Positions 25,739 through 36,760 of a stretch of 64,000 nt of DNA are shown here, one piece after another (the first letter of the stretch is position 1; each line of letters begins with the position of its first letter). The translations under genes were made by a program, and so were the position numbers. The DNA comes from Streptomyces sp. NBC_01260 (lineage in GTDB: Bacteria > Actinomycetota > Actinomycetes > Streptomycetales > Streptomycetaceae): assembly GCF_036226405.1 (NCBI RefSeq), contig NZ_CP108464.1, forward strand, positions 6,200,001 through 6,264,000, in the 5' to 3' direction. The notes beneath the pieces were generated by a model. The model saw nothing but the letters and a program-made list of their open reading frames with translations, ran no database searches and had not been told where the DNA came from.

Positions 25739-26449
25739 ATGACTACGAATGACAGCGGCAGCGCGCCCAAGCCCCCTGCCAAGGACCCCTGGGACCTCCC
25801 CGACGTGTCCGGCCTGACCATCGGCGTACTCGGCGGCACCGGCCCGCAGGGCCGCGGACTCGCCTACCGGTTCGCCCGCGCCGGACAGCAGGTCGTCATC
25901 GGCTCCCGCGCGGCCGATCGCGCGCAGGCCGCCGCCGAGGAGATCGGCCACGGTGTCCGGGGCGCGGACAACGCCGCGTGCGCCCGCGACAGCGACGTCG
26001 TGATCGTCGCCGTGCCGTGGGACGGGCACGCCAAGACCCTGGAGTCGCTGCGCGAGGAGCTCGCCGGGAAGCTCGTCATCGACTGCGTCAACCCGCTCGG
26101 CTTCGACAAGAAGGGCGCCTACGCCCTGAAGCCCGAGGAGGGCAGCGCCGCCGAGCAGGCCGCCGCCCTGCTGCCGGAGTCCCGGGTCACCGCCGCCTTC
26201 CACCATCTCTCGGCCGTGCTGCTCCAGGACGAGGCGATCGAGGAGATCGACACCGATGTGCTGGTGCTGGGCGAGGCCCGCGCCGACACCGACGTCGTCC
26301 AGGCGCTGGCCGGCCGCATCCCCGGAATGCGCGGCGTCTTCGCGGGACGGCTGCGGGGCGCCCACCAGGTCGAGTCGCTGGTCGCCAACCTGATCTCGGT
26401 CAACCGCCGCTACAAGGCACACGCGGGGCTGCGCGTCACCGACGTGTGA
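25739..26449 (+). CDS. npdG: NADPH-dependent F420 reductase (F420H2:NADP+ oxidoreductase)
   Basis: 236 residues. It transfers hydride between coenzyme F420 and NADP. The N-terminal Rossmann motif is TIGVLGGTGPQGRGLAYR (about residues 26-43), followed by VVIGSR, which reads NADP phosphate. Further family marks are VIVAVPWDGH, VIDCVNPLGFD and AFHHLSAVLL. ATG at 25739 has TACTGT 7 nt before it and no Shine-Dalgarno, so it is probably leaderless. It feeds F420H2-dependent reductases of the cell. Confidence 0.92.
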   Translation: MTTNDSGSAPKPPAKDPWDLPDVSGLTIGVLGGTGPQGRGLAYRFARAGQQVVIGSRAADRAQAAAEEIGHGVRGADNAACARDSDVVIVAVPWDGHAKTLESLREELAGKLVIDCVNPLGFDKKGAYALKPEEGSAAEQAAALLPESRVTAAFHHLSAVLLQDEAIEEIDTDVLVLGEARADTDVVQALAGRIPGMRGVFAGRLRGAHQVESLVANLISVNRRYKAHAGLRVTDV

Positions 26450-26530
26450 GCCGCACCCCGCTCGGAGCGGCCGGGGGCATGGGGGACACTGGACGGGACC
26501 GCGCACCATCCCCCGACAGGAGCCGTCCCC

Positions 26531-26722
26531 ATGCCCCGCCTCGCTCTCTACGCCGTCGTCGTCTGCGTCCTCGCCGTCGCCGCGGCTGTGCTCTCCTTCG
26601 TGCAGGGCAGCTGGCTCCTCGGGATCATCTGGGTGCTTCTGGTCGGGCTCTCGTCCAACATGGCCTGGTACTACCTGCGCCGCCGGCGCGCCACTGCCCA
26701 GGCCGCGCAGAGCGCCTCCTAG
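26531..26722 (+). CDS. Small membrane protein with two helices
   Basis: 63 residues. Two hydrophobic segments (about 5-24 and 29-47) are joined by a short GSW turn. The C-terminus is RRRRATAQAAQ and should be cytoplasmic. ACAGGAG lies upstream of the ATG. No family known to me; high GC at third positions supports coding. It is 81 nt after npdG, so cotranscription is possible. Confidence 0.7.
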   Translation: MPRLALYAVVVCVLAVAAAVLSFVQGSWLLGIIWVLLVGLSSNMAWYYLRRRRATAQAAQSAS

Positions 26723-26739
26723 CCGCGTAAAGGGGCTTC

Positions 26740-27537
26740 CTAGCCGTTCAGCGAGCAGACCGCGTTCGGCGTCTGCCAGAACCGGTAGGCGTCGAGACCG
26801 CAGTACGTGTCGAAGTCGCTGACGCCGAGCGACCGCAGCAGCGCGTCGACCGCGCCGAAGAACGCCGCGTTCACCCCGGGAACCCACAGCAGGGCGAAGA
26901 CCGCGATCAGCCCGAACGGGGCGAACGGCTCCACCTGGCGGCGCACCGAGTGCGAGAGCCAGGGCTCGATCACCCCGTAGCCGTCCAGACCCGGCACCGG
27001 TACGGAGTTCAGGATCGCCGCCGTCACCTGGAGCAGCGCCAGGAAGCCCAGCGCGTACCGGAAGGCGGCCGGGACCCCGTCCAGCGCGTGCAGCCAGAAC
27101 GGCGCCGTGCACACGATCGCGAACAGCACATTGGTCAGCGGCCCCGCCGCCGAGATCAGGCTGTGCCGCCAGCGGCCGCGGATCCGGCCGCGCTCGATGA
27201 AGACGGCGCCACCCGGCAGCCCGATCCCGCCCATGATCACGAACAGCACCGGCAGCACGATGCTGAGCAGGGCGTGGGTGTAGCGAAGGGGATTGAGCGT
27301 GAGGTATCCCTTGGCGCCGATGGTGATGTCGCCGCTGTGCAGCGCGGTCCTGGCGTGGGCGTACTCGTGGAGGCAGAGCGACACGACCCAAGCAGCCGTG
27401 ACGAAGAGGAACGTGGCGAACCCCGGCTGATCGGCGAAGTCCGTCCACACCGCCCAGCCGGACACCGCCGCGACGGCGGCGATCCCGAGGAAGACCGGGC
27501 TGATCCGCCGGTCGCTGCGCGCTGTTGCGGTGGTCAT
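26740..27537 (-). CDS. Site-2 protease family (M50) membrane metalloprotease
   Basis: 265 residues with about six membrane segments. The zinc motif HEYAH (HExxH) lies at about residue 58, and the second M50 motif NSVPVPGLDGYG carries the third ligand. M50 proteases cut membrane-bound substrates such as anti-sigma factors; no anti-sigma gene is adjacent. The 24 C-terminal residues include Cys in TYCGLD and AVCSLNG. The start at 27537 is chosen over upstream alternatives, which lack hydrophobic or conserved sequence. Divergent from the AfsR-like gene. Confidence 0.88.
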   Translation of the reverse strand: MTTATARSDRRISPVFLGIAAVAAVSGWAVWTDFADQPGFATFLFVTAAWVVSLCLHEYAHARTALHSGDITIGAKGYLTLNPLRYTHALLSIVLPVLFVIMGGIGLPGGAVFIERGRIRGRWRHSLISAAGPLTNVLFAIVCTAPFWLHALDGVPAAFRYALGFLALLQVTAAILNSVPVPGLDGYGVIEPWLSHSVRRQVEPFAPFGLIAVFALLWVPGVNAAFFGAVDALLRSLGVSDFDTYCGLDAYRFWQTPNAVCSLNG

Positions 27538-27739
27538 CGGCGGCTCCAGGTGGCTGCGGGAGGAACGGGAGCGGGCGGGCGGCGAGCCCCGACCGTACAG
27601 GCGACACGGCCAAAACGTCTGGCATCCTGCCGGTGGTTCCGTAAAGGGTGGGGGCATGACAGGCAGTACGGCGGACGGCCCGCACGCATACGGCCGGGCT
27701 GCGGTCCCGCTCCCGGCCCCGGTCACGGAGAATGGGCGC

Positions 27740-30700
27740 GTGCGCTACAGCATCCTCGGTACCACCCAGGCACTCCGCGACGACGGCACGGCCGTCGCCG
27801 TCGGCGGGGCGCGGCTGCGCGCCCTGCTCACCGTTCTCGCGCTGCGGGCCGGCCGGGCGGTGCCGGCCGCCGTGCTCGTCGGCGAGGTGTGGGACGGGGA
27901 CCCGCCCGCCGACGCGCCGGGCGCCCTGCAGGCACTCGTGGGCCGGCTCCGGCGGGCGCTCGGCCACGCGGCGGTCGCCTCGACGGAGAGTGGCTACCGG
28001 CTGACCGCCGGACCGGACACCGTCGACCTGTTCCGCTTCGAGCGCCTCGCGGGGGAGGGGGCACGGGCCCTGGAGGAGGGTGATCCGGCGAAGGCCGTGA
28101 CCCTCCTCGATGACGCGCTGGGCCTGTGGCGCGGACCGGTCCTCGCCGATCTCCCCGACCGGCACGCCGAGGCCGCCCGCTGGACGGCCCGCCGGCTCGA
28201 CGCCCGGCGCACCCGCCTCACCGCCCTGCTCGCCCTCGGCCGGGCCGAGCAGGTGCTGCCGGAGCTGGCCGCGCTCTGCGGCGAGCACCCCATCGACGAA
28301 CCGCTCCAGGCGCTTCGGCTGCGGGCCCTGCGCGACGCCGGACGCACCGCCCAGGCGCTGGCCGCGTACGAGGAGGTGCGCACCGTGCTCGCCGACCGGC
28401 TCGGCGCCGACCCGGGCGCCGAACTGAGTGCGCTGCATGCCGAACTGCTCCGCCAGGAACCGGCGCGCCCGGCCGTACCCGCGCCCCCGGCCGGCCGCCC
28501 CGCCCCCGCCGCCCCTCCCGGCAACCTCCGGGTCAGGCTCACCAGCTTCGTCGGACGGGAGAGCGACATCGACACCCTGCGCGGCGACCTCTCCGGCGCC
28601 CGGCTCGTCACCCTGCTCGGCCCCGGCGGCGCGGGCAAGACCCGGCTCTCCCAGGAGGCCGCCGAATCCGTCGATCCCGCCACCTGGCCGGACGGGGTCT
28701 GGATGGCCGAACTCGCGCCGGTCGACGATCCCGAATCGGTGCCGGAGGCCGTCCTCACCGCCCTCGGCGGCCGCGAGACCGTGCTGCGCGGTGCGGGCGC
28801 CGAGGAGCTCCGGGCCGTCGAACGGAGCGGAGGAGGCGAACCGCTCGCCCGGCTCACCGAACACTGCTCCGGGCGCCGGATGCTGCTGCTCCTGGACAAC
28901 TGCGAGCACGTCATCGAGGCCGCCGCCGCCCTCGCCGACCACCTGCTGGCCCGCTGCCCGGAGCTCACCGTCCTGGCGACCAGCCGTGAACCCCTGGGCG
29001 TACCGGGCGAGTTCGTCCGGCCCGTCGACCCGCTGCCCGAGCCGATGGCGCTGCGCCTGTTCGCCGACCGGGGCGCCGCCGCGCTGTCCGGCTTCCGGGT
29101 CGACGCGGACGAGCGGACGGCGGCGGCCACCGCCGAGATCTGCCGCCGCCTGGACGGGCTGCCGCTCGCCATCGAACTCGCCGCCGCCCGGCTCCGGATG
29201 CTCACTCCGCGCCAGATCGCCGACCGGCTCGACGACCGGTTCCGCCTGCTGACCGGCGGCAGCCGCACCGTACTGCCGCGCCAGCAGACCCTGCGGGCGG
29301 TCGTCGACTGGTCCTGGGACCTCCTGGACGAGGACGAACGCACCGCCCTGCGGCGGCTGTCGGTCTTCTCCGGTGGCTGGAGCCTCGCCGCCGCCGAGGC
29401 GGTCTGCGCGGACCGGCCGCAGGACGCGCACGACGTCGCCGGAGTGCTCGGCTCGCTCGTCGACAAGTCACTCGTCGTCGCCGCGCCCGCCGCGGACGGC
29501 CGGATGCGCTACCGCCTCCTGGAGACCGTCGGTGAGTACGCCGCCGAACGGCTCGACGAGGCGGGGGAGCGGGAGTCCGTCGAACGGCAGCACCTGGTGT
29601 TCTTCCGGGAGCTGGCCCGTACCACCGACCCCGAACTCCGGGGCCCCGGACAGCTCGCCGCCATCGAACTGTTCCAGCGCGAGTACGAGAACCTGCGCAC
29701 CGCCCTGCGCCACGCCGTCGCCGCCCGCGACGAGCAGGAGGCCCTGTGCATGGTGATCTCGCTCTCCTGGTTCTGGCAGATACGGGATCTGCGCGCCGAC
29801 GCCCTGCAATGGGCCGAAGCGGCCGCAGCCCTCGGCCCCGATCCGTTCGCCCCGCCCGTCACCCCCGCGCCCTCCCTCCACGAACGCTGCACCGACGCGC
29901 CGCCGCCGATGGGCCCCGAACTGCTCCAGGAGGCGCGGCGCCAGGTCGCGCTGGTCCAGCTGGTCAGCATGGACCACGCGATGGACGAGTTGGTGAGCGG
30001 CCCCGGGATGGCGCGGCTGCGCATCATCGCCGCCACCTACCGGGTCGGCCAGCCGCAGACCTGCCGTACCCCGGCATCGCTGTGGTTCTTCGCGGTCCTG
30101 CTCACCGGGGACATCGCCGATCTGCGCACGATGCTGGACGAAACGGTCCTGGCCGCACGGGGGTTCGGCTACGAGTGGGAGCTGGCCGCGGCGCTCCAGA
30201 TGCGCGCCAACGTACTGGCCAACCGGCCCGACTGGTCGGGTGAGGCCCGGGGGGACGCCGACGAGAGCCTGGCGGTGTTCCGCCGCCTCGGCGACGACTG
30301 GGGCACGGCCGAGTCGCTCTCCTCGCGCGGCGAGGTCAACGAGAAGACGGGCGACTACACCCAGGCGGCCGAGGACTATCTGGCCGCGGTCGGTTACGCG
30401 GAGAAGCTCGGTGCCCACGCCCAGGTGTTGGTGCTCCGCACCCGGTACGCCTCCGTGCTGACCGAGCTCGGCCGCGGCGAGGAGGGCGAGGCGATCCTGC
30501 GGGAGGTGATCGAGGAGTCCCGGCACTCGCCTCACGGCGGGAGGTCGTTCGCCCAGCTCTTCCTGGCCATGTGGCTGGGCCGGTCCGGCCGGACCGCCGA
30601 GGCCCGCGAAAACTTCACCACCCTGCGCGAGGAGTTCCACTCGGAGACCCGGGCGGTCTTCGACGGATTCGTGCTGGGCGGTGTGGCCTGGCTGGACAAC

Positions 30701-31063
30701 CTGGACGGGCGGTACGCCGAAGCCCTGGCCGGGGGCCTTCAGTCGCTGGCACGCGCCGACGATCCGCTCGCGCAGATGGTGGCGCCGCAGATGGCCGTGA
30801 CCCATCTGGTCGGCGTCGCGCGGGCACTGGGCGGACTCGGCGGGGAGCGCCGGGCCGCGCTCGCGGGGCGGCTGCTGGGCGCCTGCCGGGGGCTGCTGCC
30901 CGCCGGGCATGTGCTGACGTCGATGGAGCGGGAGAACTGCACGGCGGCCGAGGAACTGGCCCGTGCCGCTCTCGGGGACACCGCCTTCGAGACCGCGTAC
31001 GCCGAGGGCGGCGGCCTCTCCGTGAAGGAGGCCACCGCCCTCGTCGAGGCGTACCGGGACTGA
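27740..31063 (+). CDS. AfsR/SARP-family regulator with BTAD, NTPase and TPR regions
   Basis: 1107 residues from GTG 27740; ATG 27656 is an alternative with GGGTGGGGG upstream. The N-terminal winged-helix DNA-binding domain (about 1-95) starts RYSILGTTQALRDDG. The bacterial transcriptional activation domain follows (about 100-245). The STAND/NB-ARC NTPase has Walker A GPGGAGKT at 294-301 and LLLLDNCEHV as Walker B. The C-terminal half is TPR-like. Such large regulators control secondary metabolism or stress genes, but no biosynthetic cluster is adjacent. GAGAAT 6 nt before the GTG fits leaderless transcription. Confidence 0.9.
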   Translation: MRYSILGTTQALRDDGTAVAVGGARLRALLTVLALRAGRAVPAAVLVGEVWDGDPPADAPGALQALVGRLRRALGHAAVASTESGYRLTAGPDTVDLFRFERLAGEGARALEEGDPAKAVTLLDDALGLWRGPVLADLPDRHAEAARWTARRLDARRTRLTALLALGRAEQVLPELAALCGEHPIDEPLQALRLRALRDAGRTAQALAAYEEVRTVLADRLGADPGAELSALHAELLRQEPARPAVPAPPAGRPAPAAPPGNLRVRLTSFVGRESDIDTLRGDLSGARLVTLLGPGGAGKTRLSQEAAESVDPATWPDGVWMAELAPVDDPESVPEAVLTALGGRETVLRGAGAEELRAVERSGGGEPLARLTEHCSGRRMLLLLDNCEHVIEAAAALADHLLARCPELTVLATSREPLGVPGEFVRPVDPLPEPMALRLFADRGAAALSGFRVDADERTAAATAEICRRLDGLPLAIELAAARLRMLTPRQIADRLDDRFRLLTGGSRTVLPRQQTLRAVVDWSWDLLDEDERTALRRLSVFSGGWSLAAAEAVCADRPQDAHDVAGVLGSLVDKSLVVAAPAADGRMRYRLLETVGEYAAERLDEAGERESVERQHLVFFRELARTTDPELRGPGQLAAIELFQREYENLRTALRHAVAARDEQEALCMVISLSWFWQIRDLRADALQWAEAAAALGPDPFAPPVTPAPSLHERCTDAPPPMGPELLQEARRQVALVQLVSMDHAMDELVSGPGMARLRIIAATYRVGQPQTCRTPASLWFFAVLLTGDIADLRTMLDETVLAARGFGYEWELAAALQMRANVLANRPDWSGEARGDADESLAVFRRLGDDWGTAESLSSRGEVNEKTGDYTQAAEDYLAAVGYAEKLGAHAQVLVLRTRYASVLTELGRGEEGEAILREVIEESRHSPHGGRSFAQLFLAMWLGRSGRTAEARENFTTLREEFHSETRAVFDGFVLGGVAWLDNLDGRYAEALAGGLQSLARADDPLAQMVAPQMAVTHLVGVARALGGLGGERRAALAGRLLGACRGLLPAGHVLTSMERENCTAAEELARAALGDTAFETAYAEGGGLSVKEATALVEAYRD

Positions 31064-31073
31064 GCCCCGGCCG

Positions 31074-31927
31074 TCAGGACTTCTTGCGGAACTTGGACAC
31101 CGCGATCGGGGCCATCACCGCGGTGATGACCACGGTCCAGCCGAGCGTCAGCCAGACCGAGTGGCCGACCGGGCCGCCCATCATCAGAGCGCGGGCCGAG
31201 TCGGCCAGGTTGGACAGCGGGTTGTAGTCGGTGAACGTCTGGAGCCAGCCGGGCATCGTCTGCGGCGGGGCGAAGATCGAGGAGCCGAACTGGAGCGGCA
31301 TCATCACGAGCATCCCCATTCCCTGGACGGCCTGGGTCGTCTTCAGGCTCAGTCCGAGCAGGATGAAGATCCACATGATGGCGGCGCCGAACGCGGCCGC
31401 CAGCCCGATCGCACCGATCAGCCCCAGCACCGAGCCGTGGAGCTCCATGCCGAGCGCGAAGCCCATGCCCAGCAGGATCAGCGTGGCGACCATCATCCGG
31501 CCGAGCTCGACCACGATCTTGGCGATGAGCACCGAGGAGCGGGCGATCGGCATGGTGCGGAACCGGTCCATGACCCCCTTGCGGAAGTCGTCGTTGACAC
31601 CGCTGCCGACGGCCATGGCGATGTTCATGCCCATCATCGCCATCAGGCCGGGGATCAGGTAGTTCAGGTACTCCTGCCGGCCGCCGCCCATGCTGCCGCC
31701 GACGGAGCCGCCGAAGACGTACACGAACAGCAGCACGAAGATGACCGGCATCAGGAGCGCGTCGAACATCGACTCCGGATCCTTCTTGATCTGGAGCAGA
31801 TTGCGCCGCACCAGCGCCCCGATGTGCCGCAGGTTGTTCCGGAGCCCTATCCCGCCCTCGTCGTGGACCTTCGTGGCCGGGGCGGCGGGCGTCGTGCCGG
31901 TGGGGGTGGGCGTCAGAGTCGTGGTGC

Positions 31928-31931
<4 letters not shown>
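31074..31931 (-). CDS. ABC-2 type permease, DrrB-like
   Basis: 285 residues with six predicted membrane segments of the ABC-2 transporter superfamily. The cytoplasmic N-terminus of about 40 residues is followed by RRNLLQIKKDPESMFDALLMP, typical of DrrB daunorubicin exporters. MDRFRTMPIARSSVL matches the conserved loop. ATG overlaps the upstream ATPase stop as ATGA. With its partner it exports a drug-like or lipid substrate. Ten nt separate it from the AfsR-like stop, convergently. Confidence 0.9.
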
Positions 31932-32938
<1,007 letters not shown>

Positions 32939-32983
32939 GCCCACTATCAGAACAGTCGCCACCGACAGTCCACCGACAGCGGG

Positions 32984-33022
32984 CCGACAGCCCGCCGATG
33001 GGGGAAGTCGGCGGGCTGTCGG
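32984..33022 (-). terminator. Terminator hairpin after panB
   Basis: A perfect 15-bp stem: CCGACAGCCCGCCGA at 32984-32998 and TCGGCGGGCTGTCGG at 33008-33022, with a 9-nt loop. It lies between the panB stop and the drrA promoter on the same strand. Confidence 0.85.
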
Positions 33023-33059
33023 TGGTGCCGGCAGTGGTCGTCCGGCTCGTGGGATCCGG

Positions 33060-33944
33060 TCAGTGGAAGGTGTGCTCCGGCGCCGGGAAGCTGCCGCCGA
33101 CGACCTCGTCCGCGTACGCCTTGGCGGCGTCGCCGAGGATCTGGCGCAGGTTGGCGTACTGCTTGGTGAAGCGCGGCACCTTGCCGCCGGTCAGACCGAC
33201 CATGTCGGTGTAGACCAGCACCTGGGCGTCGGTGTCCGGACCGGCGCCGATGCCGACGGTCGGGATGTGCAGGGTGCGGGTGACCTCGGCGGCCAGTTCG
33301 GCCGGTACGAGTTCCAGGACGACGGCGAACGCGCCCGCGTCCTGCACGGCCTTGGCGTCGCGCAGCATCTGCTGGGCGGCCTCCTCGCCGCGGCCCTGCA
33401 CCCGGTAGCCCATCGCGTTGACGGACTGCGGGGTCAGCCCGATGTGGGCCATGACCGGGATGCCGGCGTCGACCAGCAGCTTGATCTGCTCGTGGCTGCG
33501 CTCGCCGCCCTCCAGCTTGACCGCGCCGACCCCGGACTCCTTGATCAGCCGGGTGGCGTTGCGCAGGGCCTGGACGGGGCCCTCCTGGTAGGCCCCGAAG
33601 GGCAGGTCGGCGACGACGAGGGCGCGCTTGGTGCCCCGTACGACGGCGGCGGAGAGGATGGCGATCTCGTCCATCGTGACGGGCACGGTGGTCTCGTAGC
33701 CGAGGTGACAGTTGCCCATCGAGTCGCCGACGAGCATGACCGGGATGCCGGCCTCGTCGAAGACGGACGCGGTCATCGCGTCATAGGCGGTGAGCATGGG
33801 CCACTTCTCGCCGCGCTCGGTGGCGGCGGCGATGTCGTGGATGGTGATGCGGCGGTTGCTCTTGCCTCCGTACAGCGCCTTGCTGCTGTCGGTGCGGGCT
33901 CCCGCGGGAGGTGTGGACTGGTTTTGCGCAGCCTGAAGCGACAT
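33060..33944 (-). CDS. panB: 3-methyl-2-oxobutanoate hydroxymethyltransferase
   Basis: 294-residue first enzyme of pantothenate synthesis. It adds a hydroxymethyl group from methylene-tetrahydrofolate to ketoisovalerate. Family motifs are [49 protein letters not shown] and the catalytic-glutamate segment [11 protein letters not shown] start at ATG 33944 because AAGGAG lies nine nt upstream; ATG 33965 has no such site. It is monocistronic, ended by a strong hairpin, and divergent from the MFS gene at 34144. Confidence 0.95.
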   Translation of the reverse strand: MSLQAAQNQSTPPAGARTDSSKALYGGKSNRRITIHDIAAATERGEKWPMLTAYDAMTASVFDEAGIPVMLVGDSMGNCHLGYETTVPVTMDEIAILSAAVVRGTKRALVVADLPFGAYQEGPVQALRNATRLIKESGVGAVKLEGGERSHEQIKLLVDAGIPVMAHIGLTPQSVNAMGYRVQGRGEEAAQQMLRDAKAVQDAGAFAVVLELVPAELAAEVTRTLHIPTVGIGAGPDTDAQVLVYTDMVGLTGGKVPRFTKQYANLRQILGDAAKAYADEVVGGSFPAPEHTFH

Positions 33945-34100
33945 GGCCAACGGCTCCTTCGTCATCTCGAGGCGCCCTGACGGCGTCCCCGGATCCCTTC
34001 CATGGTGGCATCCCGGAGCCGGTCACGGGAAGTGGGCCCGCACACGTCGCCCGGACGGCGGTACGGCGGCGGCGAGTTCCTGCCCGGTAAAGACTTTCCA

Positions 34101-34136
34101 ATACGAGACGGTCTCGTATCGAAATGAGGTTAGGCT
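34101..34136 (+). promoter_or_regulatory. 19-bp palindromic operator and leaderless promoter of the MFS gene
   Basis: ATACGAGACGGTCTCGTAT at 34101-34119 is a perfect 9+1+9 palindrome covering the -35 zone. The -10-like TAGGCT at 34131-34136 lies 7 nt before the ATG at 34144. The TetR gene two loci downstream (35878) is the natural candidate repressor. Confidence 0.75.
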
Positions 34137-34143
34137 CTTGCCC

Positions 34144-35760
34144 ATGTCCATACCGTCCGGCGCTCCCGCCGTCGTGCCCCAGGTCCCGGAGGCGGTCCAC
34201 CGCCGCCGCTGGGCGATCCTCGTTGTCCTGATGTTCAGCCTGCTCATCGTGGTGCTGGACAACTCGATCCTGAACGTCGCCGTCAAGACGATCGCATCCC
34301 CCGCACCCACCGGACTGGGGGCCACCCAGAGCGAGCTGGAGTGGGCGATCAACTCCTACACCCTCGTCTTCGCCGGGCTGCTCTTCACCGCGGGCCTGCT
34401 CGGCGACCGCATCGGGCGCAAGAAGGTGCTGCTCCTGGGCATCGTGCTCTTCGGCACCGGCTCGGCCTTCGCCGCCATGTCCGGCTCACCCGGCGAACTC
34501 ATCACCTGGCGTGCCGTGATGGGCCTCGGCGCCGCCTTCGTGATGCCGGCCACCCTCGCCGTCCTGATGAACGTCTTCGAGCGCGACGAGCAGCCCAAGG
34601 CCATCGGCATCTGGGCCGGCAGCGTCGGTCTCGGCATCGCGATCGGCCCGATCACCGGCGGGCTGCTCCTGGAACACTTCTGGTGGGGCTCGATCTTCCT
34701 GGTCAACGTGCCCGTGGTGGTCATCGCGCTGATCGCGATGGTGGTCCTCGTGCCGGACTCCAGGGACCCCAGGCCGGGCCGTCTCGACCCGATCGGTGTG
34801 GTGCTCTCCATCATCGGCCTGGTGCTGCTGGTGTACGGCATCATCCGCGGCGGCGAGCTGGCCGACTTCACCGATGTCTCCGTGCTCCTGCCGGCCATCG
34901 GCGGCCTCGCCGTCCTGGTGGTGTTCGTCCTCCACGAGAAGCGCAGCAGCAGCCCGGCCATCGACATCACGTACTTCAGGAAGCCGGCCTTCTCCGCCGC
35001 CGTCGCCGCCATCGCGCTGGTCTTCTTCGCGCTGATGGGCGTGACGTTCTTCTCCGCCTTCTACATGCAGAGCGTGCGGGGCTGGAGCGCCCTGCAGTCC
35101 GGGCTGCTGATCCTGCCGCTGGCCGTCGCCCAGATGGTCTTCGCGCCCAGGGCGCGGCTGGTGGTCGCACGGTTCGGCGCCCGCGCCGTGTGCACCGTCG
35201 GCATGCTGATGGTCGCGGTCGGACTGGCGGCGTTCGCGCTGTTCGACGCCGACACCCCCGTCTGGCTGATGTGTGTGGTCTTCTTCGTGCAGGGCACGGG
35301 CATGGCCCATGTGATGCCGCCGGTCACCGTCGCCGTGATGCAGGCGCTGCCGCGCGAGAAGGCCGGCTCCGGCTCGGCCGTCAACAACACGTTCCGGCAG
35401 GTCGGCGGCGCGCTCGGGATCGCCGTCCTCGGATCGGTGCTGTCCGCCGTCTACCGCGGTGACATCGAGGGGCACCTCGGTGCGCTCCCGGCCGCCGCCA
35501 GGGACACCGCGGCGGAGTCCATCGAGGCGACGCTCGGCATCGCGGAGAAGATGGGACCGGCGGGCGCCCCGCTGGTCGCCGCCGCGCACGACGCCTTCCT
35601 GGACGCCATGCACGTCACGGCCATCAGCTCGGCCGTCGTCGCCCTGCTCGGCGCGATCGTGGTCGCGCTGTTCCTGCCGGGCCGGACGCCCGCCGCGCAG
35701 TCGCCCACGCGGGACGACGCGCAGGACGAGCCCACGGCGTCCGCGCCCGCGGCCCGGTGA
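34144..35760 (+). CDS. MFS drug exporter, DHA2 family (14 helices)
   Basis: 538 residues with about 14 membrane segments. [15 protein letters not shown] in helix 1 and [14 protein letters not shown] in the first loop are DHA2/EmrB-QacA hallmarks. The motif C-like [23 protein letters not shown] is also clear. It exports cationic drugs or antibiotics. It begins leaderless at ATG 34144 behind a 19-bp palindrome and is followed 117 nt later by a TetR gene in the same direction, a typical autoregulated efflux pair. Confidence 0.92.
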   Translation: MSIPSGAPAVVPQVPEAVHRRRWAILVVLMFSLLIVVLDNSILNVAVKTIASPAPTGLGATQSELEWAINSYTLVFAGLLFTAGLLGDRIGRKKVLLLGIVLFGTGSAFAAMSGSPGELITWRAVMGLGAAFVMPATLAVLMNVFERDEQPKAIGIWAGSVGLGIAIGPITGGLLLEHFWWGSIFLVNVPVVVIALIAMVVLVPDSRDPRPGRLDPIGVVLSIIGLVLLVYGIIRGGELADFTDVSVLLPAIGGLAVLVVFVLHEKRSSSPAIDITYFRKPAFSAAVAAIALVFFALMGVTFFSAFYMQSVRGWSALQSGLLILPLAVAQMVFAPRARLVVARFGARAVCTVGMLMVAVGLAAFALFDADTPVWLMCVVFFVQGTGMAHVMPPVTVAVMQALPREKAGSGSAVNNTFRQVGGALGIAVLGSVLSAVYRGDIEGHLGALPAAARDTAAESIEATLGIAEKMGPAGAPLVAAAHDAFLDAMHVTAISSAVVALLGAIVVALFLPGRTPAAQSPTRDDAQDEPTASAPAAR

Positions 35761-35877
35761 CGCCGCGGGCCCCGCACGGCTGACGGCCCACGGCCCCGGC
35801 CGGTGGCCCCGATCCGGTGGAGGCGGCCGGGCGTCGTCCGTTCGGGGAGAATCGGGGGCGGCGAAAGGTGGTTTCAC

Positions 35878-36570
35878 GTGCAGGGTCAGGCATCGGACCG
35901 GGACGAGCAGGCTCCGGGCGAGCGCGAGCGCGACCGCGGCGACGATCAGGAGCCCCGCCGCGGCCGCCCGCGCAGTGCGGCGGCCGAGCGGGCCATCCTG
36001 GACGCCGTCGTCGAGCTGCTGGAGGCCGGCGAACCCCTCGCCGGCCTGTCCATCGAGCGGATCGCCCGCACCGCCGGGGTCGGCAAGGCCACCATCTACC
36101 GGCGCTGGACCGACAAGGAGGAGCTCTTCGTCGACGTCCTGCGTGACATCGAGCCCCCGGAACCCGATGTCTCCGGCACCGGCGGGCTCCGCGATCTGCG
36201 CGTACTGCTGGAGTCGATGCGCAGGCGCGGCCTGGCCCAGCGTTCCTCCGTACTGCTGCACAACGTCTTCGCCCAGATGAAGAGCCATCCCCGGCTCTGG
36301 TCCGAGTACCAGTGCACCGTGATAGCGCCGCGCCGCGTCGCCATGCTCGCGGCCGTCCGGCGAGCCGTCGAAGCCGGTGAACTGCGGGGCGACACGGACG
36401 TGGAGCTGATGGACGACCTGTTCCTCGGCCCCATGCTCGTACGCACCATTCACCGGCCGGACGCGCCGCTGCCCGAGGACCTCGCCGACCGCATCATCCA
36501 GCTGCTGGTCGAGGGCGTCGGGCCGCGGCCGCCGGGCGCCGGACCCGGCGAAGCCGCAGGCCACGGCTGA
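35878..36570 (+). CDS. TetR family regulator of the adjacent MFS exporter
   Basis: 230 residues from GTG 35878, with AAAGGTGG upstream. The first 40 residues are charged and disordered. The helix-turn-helix reads IERIARTAGVGKATIYRRWTDKEEL at about residues 60-84. The C-terminal part has the YQCTVIAPRR and LDDLFLGPM-type features of the TetR_C_11-like group. It probably represses the exporter through the palindrome at 34101-34119. Ligand unknown, likely a pump substrate. Confidence 0.88.
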   Translation: MQGQASDRDEQAPGERERDRGDDQEPRRGRPRSAAAERAILDAVVELLEAGEPLAGLSIERIARTAGVGKATIYRRWTDKEELFVDVLRDIEPPEPDVSGTGGLRDLRVLLESMRRRGLAQRSSVLLHNVFAQMKSHPRLWSEYQCTVIAPRRVAMLAAVRRAVEAGELRGDTDVELMDDLFLGPMLVRTIHRPDAPLPEDLADRIIQLLVEGVGPRPPGAGPGEAAGHG

Positions 36571-36760
36571 CGCGCCCGGACCCGCGCGAGTGTGATCGTT
36601 CTGTCACAAGCCACCGCAGACCGCCTCCGGCCGGAACTCACCGCACCACCTTGTTCGTCCTGGTGGCAGTACGGCCGTCGTCGGCGGCGGGAAACGCATC
36701 GTTCATCGCCTAGGGTCGTTGGCGCGGAGATGTGCACGGCAAGGCAGTGAGGACAGCGCG

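Noticed and set aside
27656..27739. Upstream ATG for the AfsR-like protein
   Set aside because: It adds 28 non-conserved residues. Family members begin at the RYSILGTTQA segment, and GTG 27740 has a leaderless -10. The ATG remains possible because it has a G-rich SD-like run.
25568..29431. A 1287-codon minus-strand open frame opposite npdG and the AfsR-like gene
   Set aside because: The translation has no domain logic and is rich in Gly/Arg/Ala/Pro. The genes in the other frames are well supported.
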